Made by a program: the position numbers and the translations under genes | The notes under the pieces: model-generated | The model's input: the letters and a program-made list of their open reading frames with translations, nothing else | Told to the model about the DNA's origin: nothing | Database searches by the model: none | Part shown: in pieces, positions 58,606-64,000 of the stretch | Layout of the letters: each line of letters begins with the position of its first letter | Numbering within the stretch: position 1 is the stretch's first letter | NCBI RefSeq assembly: GCF_000283155.1 | Contig: NW_004454178.1 | Location: 3,806,960-3,870,959 of the forward strand | DNA: 64,000 bases | Origin: Ceratotherium simum simum | Lineage: Eukaryota; Chordata; Mammalia; Perissodactyla; Rhinocerotidae | Direction: 5' to 3'

Positions 58606-59424
58606 TCTACTTGAGATTGAACTTTTGACTCGACTCTTTCATCAATGATTCCTTCAATGTATTTTAAAATGTGTACTTATATTATAAATACGAATAACTT
58701 CCCTATTAGCAGAGACCTATTTTAGGTGTGACCTGGGAAAGGATTAACTGCAATTCCTTTTTCTTCTGAATCTTCCTTTAGAGAATTTGTGGGCCAGTAG
58801 CTTCCTCATTTTGACGGTGAGCAAGCAGAAAGTATTGGTTTACTTGAATCAGAGTATACCAACACAGAAACTTCTGTTTCCTACGATAAAAATATCCCAA
58901 AGGTCAAAAAGAGTGAGTGAGTTAAATTATGTTTTTTCCTTCACTTTTACATATTCTGATTACAGAGCACCTGCCAAAGGCAAGAGACAAGGACAGCGTG
59001 TTATCTGGTTATCACGTTTATCTGAATCCCTGTGCTTTGAACGCTGAACTGTCTCAACCACACAGGTGTCTCCGAAGATGTGAATTAACAGTGAATTTAG
59101 GCTGCAGAAGCTGGAATGTGGTCTAACAATTCTCTCAAAAAAATAAAAAGAAAAGTACATAAAGTTCATACCGACTTTCCTTGATGAATATTAGCGTGTT
59201 CTCCCCACCCCTTCCCCCGTCCACTCTCTCCCCTTTTCAGTATAACTTGAGCTTCTCTTTTAGTTTTGCTAAGAATGATTTTGCTTTCACTTTTTCAAAG
59301 AGCATCATAGAATCATAAAGTCTCCCAAACTCAAATCCTTCCTTCCAAGGGTGCGTGCTCTTCATTACATGAGTCTCATGTATCTTGGAGACATCTTTTG
59401 CTGAGTGGAGACATTCTCAAGTGT
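58606..59424. other. No gene or recognisable repeat
   Basis: Short open frames only. Confidence 0.4.
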
Positions 59425-59495
59425 TCCAATCCACATTTTAAAGGTGGAAGGCAGAACATGGAGACTAGGTGATTTATACATTATCACACAATGAG
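59425..59495 (-). mobile_element. MIR-type fragment (tentative)
   Basis: 'cacattttaaaggtggaagg' and 'gactaggtgatttatacatt', then 'atcacacaatgag', resemble the reverse-complement MIR core ('attttacagatgaggaaact', 'gaggtcacacagct') in heavily diverged form. Confidence 0.35.
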
Positions 59496-59614
59496 TCACC
59501 GCCTTCCCTGCAGGAGGGAACTGTTTTCTCTATCCATTCATACAAGCATTTTTTTTTTCCACTTTTGCTCTGAACTTTGTATCCACTGTCAAATACATTT
59601 AGATGATTTACACA

Positions 59615-59641
59615 AACACACACACACACACACACACACAC
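59615..59641. repeat. (CA)n microsatellite
   Basis: About 13 uninterrupted CA units; likely polymorphic. Confidence 0.95.
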
Positions 59642-61024
59642 TTTTGCATCATTGCAGCATTATCCTTGAATTTTTTTAAACATTTAATTAACATTTGTAC
59701 CAGGTCAATGCTAGTTTCCCTGTTATGCAAACCCACACCCATGCTACAAGTCTCTAGGGTTAGGAACACAGTGATAATATGACTATTTGGTTTCGATGTT
59801 TGTGTGCAAGGATCCCCAGGTCATTTCCAGAAAAGACGAAAGATTCTGGAGAGCTTCACCAATAAAAGTGACTGCTCTCTTTTTTTTTCGGAGACAAAGA
59901 AAAAGAGCAACTATGATAAAGAGTCAAAGGAATATGGAGTATCAAAAGTAGACAATGAACCAATTCTCCATTCAGTCAAGACAGTTGTGAAGCTAAATTT
60001 GGAGTGCATTGAATAAGTGGCTTCGTGAGAACTCTGGGTGCTTGGAGAAAGGCAGTGCACTCAGATTAGGAGATGAATCATTTTGATGACAGCGGGGGCC
60101 ACCCTGCCCCTTGAAATTTAGGCAATGCTTGTGCAGACTCCCCCAATTCCAAGGTTTGTGTACATCCAGGGTTGCTCTTATGATTTATGCAAATTTCCAT
60201 GGGGCAATAGCTCCCATAAGCTCCTCTGCTTCCGGGCCCGTGTCCCTATTGTGACCCTTGCTAAGCACAGAGAGGATACCTCTCTCAGATTTCCACCAAA
60301 CAGCTCCTCCTATCATAAGAGGTGGAGGGATGGGACCCTGCATACAGGTAGGGCTGGGGAGGGGTTTAATAGGGTTCACACTGAAGCAATACAAACACCT
60401 TCAAACCAAATTTTAAGAAGCCCCATTCTTAAATGCTTAAATATCCTTTATTGTACACAGACCACCTCTTCCCCTGTGCCCCACTCTACCCCAGAAATCA
60501 TGGGGCATGTCCACTTGCCCTTCTGGCCATGTAGTTCCCAGACACTTAACTATGTTCTGTTTCCCTTTTTTGCACAAATCTCATCCCACTTCCCACCCTC
60601 TTCTCAAAAGCAATAACAACTACTTTTCATTTTCTCAAGCTGAGGAGTAGAGCCCTCTCTTAGATGCCCATGCCCTCAGGGTCTCACTTTCCATCCCAAG
60701 CAGCTGATAATGGGTTTTCCCTAAACAGTGGGATTCTGGGGTCACCTCTTTGTGGATAGAGTCTCACTCGAGTCACAATTTTGCCCAGGGCCACTCAGTT
60801 CTTCTTCCCTCTCAGAGGCAATGCCACTTAGAGACTAACTTTGTGAAAAGGGATTCATCAAATTCAGGTGCTCAATTCAAGTGGGTCTTTCTCTATTCTA
60901 AAACTTTGAAACTTTATTGAATTAAGTGAGAAAATTAGGATAGGAAAATGTGCCCTCTGAGTGAATCTCATATCCTGACTGAGACCACTCACCGCCTTGT
61001 GGGAGCGTAGCAAGGGGGATTAAG
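59642..61024. other. No gene; chance open frame
   Basis: Holds the longest open frame outside repeats (163 codons, 60125-60616 plus). It shows no domain, signal peptide or repeat structure that I recognise, and it lacks exon-like splice context. Confidence 0.45.
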
Positions 61025-61245
61025 AAAACAGAAGTTCTGCAGCCGCGTGGTCCGTGTCTGAATTCTGGCTCTGCTCCTCCAGCTGTGCAACCTGGGGCAA
61101 TTCCCTGATCTCAGAGTGCCTCAGTTTCCTCGTCTGTGAAACAGTAGAGCCCATCATGTTGTATAGACTAAATGAGTTAATATGTGTGGAGCATTTTGAA
61201 AAATGCTTGGCACCTATAAGTGTGAGCTGGTTTTGTTTTAACTTG
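61025..61245 (+). mobile_element. MIR SINE, nearly full length
   Basis: Plus-strand MIR with 'gtccgtgtctgaattctggc', 'tctgctcctccagctgtgca', 'acctggggcaattccctgat', 'gcctcagtttcctcgtctgt', 'ctaaatgagttaatatgtgt', 'aaaaatgcttggcacctata'. One of the best MIR copies in the window. Confidence 0.88.
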
Positions 61246-62361
61246 GCTAAATTACAAAAGGCTAGGGAAGGGCTGGGCAGAGCACAGACAGACAGCAAAC
61301 AGAGCTAGTTTGGCAGAAGATTTCCCCACGGGAGGCAAAAGAGAGGGTTGATGTTGCTATTGTAAGAGCTTGGAAAACTCCACTCAGGAATTAGTCCTTT
61401 TGGCATGCTTTTTGGCTGTAAACTGTCATAGGTTGAAATCCTGAAGAAAAGCTAGAGGTCTCTCCAGCCCTAGTATTTCACATCTGGGTTTTTTTTTTCC
61501 CCCCCCTGAAATAAGCAAAGCTTTATTTTATGAGTGAATTTGGGTACTTTCACAGAAGTAGACCCCAGTTTCAATTAAAATGGATTTCTACTCCTCTCAT
61601 GTAATATTTCTTCATTTTCTGAACAAAGTGCACTTAAAAATATTTGAGGGAAAGTGAAAAGCATGAATGCATATGCTTAACATAGGGCTTGCTCACTGTC
61701 TCTCTGAAGAATGCCTCTCCCGTAATCTTATATCCACAGAGTGCCTTCCCATAGTATATGCTCAGTAATTACCAGTTGGTTTGATTTTCATCTTTGAAAA
61801 AAAAACAACATTGAAAGACCTGTTTTAAAAGACTGGCAACTTTCACACAGATTCAGCAGCAGTGGTAACAACAGCAATTTAGAAAAGTTTTCCATCCAGT
61901 TCTTGAGGAACTTAATCACTTGGGTTCGTATGTTAATTTGCTGCACTTCTAACCACACACGAGTCTTAGATCTGGGAGTAACCGATGAGAAAAGAATACA
62001 CTTAGTTCTCATTTTCGAGTGTCCTAGGATAAATTGTATTCTATTCACTGATGCCAGAAGAAATCAATATAGACCATAACAGTAAAAATATTCATTATTT
62101 GTGAAGGAGAAAGAAGCAAAAACATCATCACGCTGGGGAACCACAGAGAGAAAGTCTAGCATACCAGGACCATCAAGTTGTACAATTCCAGGAGTATCAT
62201 TTGCACAGAACATGTGATATAGCCCCTGGAATTGTCCAGAAGGTGGTCTTGAAGAATGCCTTTGGTGTCTAAAATTTTAAGTGACTTGCTTTATGGTCAC
62301 AAATATTTCATTCATTTTTCTGTGTCTCAGTGTTCACCTGGGGTGATCACATTTAAAATGA
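61246..62361. other. No gene; faint L2 trace
   Basis: 'atatccacagagtgccttcc' and 'tatgctcagtaattaccagt' at 61730-61775 faintly resemble an L2 3' end. Nothing else recognised. Confidence 0.4.
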
Positions 62362-62615
62362 TAAGAACCAACATTTTTTGAGTACTTACTATGTGCCCAG
62401 CACAGTCTGAGTTTATGCATATGAATTAATTTGGTTTTAACAAAAATCCCATGAGATAGGTACTCTTATGCCCACTGTACAGATGAGGAAACTGAAGACA
62501 GAAATGTAAGTCACCCAAAGTTATACAGCTAGTAAGTAGGGGAGCAAGGGTTCAAATGAATATGGTCAGATTCTAGCATCTGAGGTTCTACAGTGCTGCC
62601 TGATTTATCAGGCCC
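62362..62615 (-). mobile_element. MIR SINE, nearly full length
   Basis: Reverse-complement MIR: 'aaccaacattttttgagtac', 'ttactatgtgcccagcacag', 'atgagataggtactcttatg', 'tgtacagatgaggaaactga', 'agttatacagctagtaagta', 'gcaagggttcaaatgaatat', 'ttctacagtgctgcctg'. All parts are in order. Confidence 0.88.
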
Positions 62616-64000
62616 TAGTGCACGCCAGGGCACCTTGGTATTCATGGCCATTGTGGTTGACGCCAACATTTCCTGGTTGGGTAGACTGAGCACGAGCTTT
62701 CTGATTAGAATTTTAGAGAGAGTAATGCAACAGCCTCCTCTCTTCCCAAAGACCACGGGAATGTCCGACTGCTTACAGAGACCTCCAAAAAGCCACTCAC
62801 TGAACAAATTCAGAAAAAGTGGATGTTAAACCTTCTTCACATCCAACCAGGAATTCTGGGAAACCAAGGCCAAAAAAACTGGGCTCTCCATGACAGCTCT
62901 ATTCAATCCAGAGCCACAAAGTCTTCCTAATTAACTAGTGAGAGTTGGGGACTCTTTTAAGGACTGGAGTGCCTCTTATTCCCAGCAGAAAGAAACTGAG
63001 CCAAAGCTACATGGCTTTCTCCAGTAGGAGGGCCCAGATGGTTTCAGACTCTACCAGGAGGCCTCATCCATACTCTGGATTTTAAGGCATCAGGCCCCAT
63101 GTCTCATCTCCCATGTCCTTTTGTGGGGGAATTAGAAAAACTCACCATGATGGTTCAGTGCTTTGAGATTCTCAGTTGGCTGCTTCCTTGTGAATGTAAG
63201 GCAGTCATTTGATTATTCCCAGATCAGCAACTCTGTCCCATTACAAAGTCTTTGATTGTCACTTGTTTTTCTTTGAAGAAAGTCATTTCCAAAAGAAAGT
63301 AGGTGAGGGAGTTATCATAAAAGCACATAAAATATTTGAGATTGTGTGATGGTTATTTTTAAGCAAAAGGAATAGGGGGAAAAAAAGAAAAGAAAGGGAG
63401 ATTTTAGCTTCCTCAAAGATTAAAAAGTCCCATCTTAGTCAGGGAGTATCAGGTGAGAGTAGTTCTGAAGGGATTACCTGGCCCTCAACCCTTGGGAATT
63501 CTCAACTCTGTGGTGTTTGTTTTCGTCTCCCAACAGAGGTGTGGTATCAAGGGGTCACGTAAAAGGTGAGCAAGATGTCACATGCCCCCCTTCCTCACTG
63601 TGAGGTAACACTCTGCTGTCAAACCAGGTGAGCTGAAGTAACTGGATATGCTTCTCCATGAAACTAATACATTTTTATCAAACACTTCCTCAACAATTCT
63701 TATTCCCTGACTGGAGCATTCTGTGCTGCTGCCAATTATAGGAGGATGGAGGTAGTCAACATACCTCCACAAAAAAAAAAAAAAAAGAAAAAAAGGCAAA
63801 GAAATAGAATATTTTCTGTTGCCTATAAAAGAGATAATCCATAGTACACTATCTATGTTTGAATGGGTTAAAGATTTGCAGCTTGGTCTAATAAAGAAAG
63901 AACATGGATGAGGTTTTAGTTTTTTTTAAATCAGAGTGGTTTAACAACCATCGGTGATATAGAGTCAGCTACCAATATTTGGGGAAAAACAACTGTTTAG
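62616..64000. other. No gene or recognisable repeat
   Basis: Short open frames only, with an A-run at 63769-63795. Nothing recognised. Confidence 0.4.

Noticed and set aside
60125..60616. 163-codon open frame on the plus strand, outside obvious repeats
   Set aside because: No domain, signal peptide, membrane segment or compositional sign of coding, and no splice or promoter context. A single frame of this length can occur by chance in 64 kb. A translated search would be decisive.

Overview
This 64 kb window is vertebrate nuclear DNA with no supportable protein-coding gene. Open frames are short (longest 186 and 163 codons). The longest lie in transposon remnants or look like chance, and I see no exon chain, CpG island or rRNA/tRNA gene. 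The best clue to the organism is seven copies of the tRNA-derived equine repetitive element (ERE) SINE: 5' head beginning GGCTGGCCC, B box GGTTCGGATCC, body CCATGCTGTGGCGGCGTCCC, tail ending in CTTCCTCAC plus poly(A). EREs are typical of horses and their perissodactyl relatives, so a horse-lineage (or rhinoceros/tapir) genome is the best guess. MIR, L2, MER5A, MLT1 and HAL1 fossils agree with a placental mammal. The window is probably intergenic or deep inside a large intron.

Layout. 1-8 kb: mostly unrecognised sequence with old MIR/L2 pieces, one ERE (6.6 kb) and an unidentified repeat-like block (2.9-3.3 kb). 8.26-9.21 kb: a fairly young L1 with a 5' inversion. 10.5-12.5 kb: L2 pieces in both orientations, then a MER5A-like hAT element. 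13.9-18.1 kb: long plus-strand L2/CR1-type LINE sequence covering endonuclease to 3' end, split by an L1M insertion at 16.06-16.97 kb. 19.6 kb: ERE. 20.9-23.5 kb: old L1ME, a GC-richer unidentified block, then an L1M 3' end carrying three ERE insertions, two of them head to head. 24.6-30.3 kb: L2, MIR, an MLT1-like LTR inside a pair of 99-bp inverted arms, and another ERE. 32.0-33.5 kb: HAL1. 34.5-35.1 kb: a diverged direct repeat. 37.2-39.5 kb: L2, MIR and a nested L1 pair. 41.2-45.6 kb: a degraded ERV-L-type provirus interior on the minus strand (gag, RT, RNase H, integrase, dUTPase order). 45.6-46.5 kb: unidentified repeat, L2, and a MIR interrupted by L2. 50.2-50.8 kb: L2 reverse-transcriptase remnant. 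55.0-55.6 kb: Tigger-type DNA transposon. 57.8 kb: ERE. 61-62.6 kb: two MIRs. Several CA, TA, TAA and CT/TTCC simple repeats are scattered through.

There is no gene network to describe; what the window records is layered transposon insertion. The relative order can be read from nesting: L2/MIR oldest, then L1ME, then L1M, then ERE. I found no convincing undescribed biological system. The most interesting unexplained structures are the 99-bp inverted repeat (27.05/27.81 kb), the diverged direct repeat (34.51/34.94 kb), the ERE stack at 22.6-23.5 kb and the unidentified repeat-like blocks. Repeat family names were assigned by eye from remembered consensus features, not by a database search.
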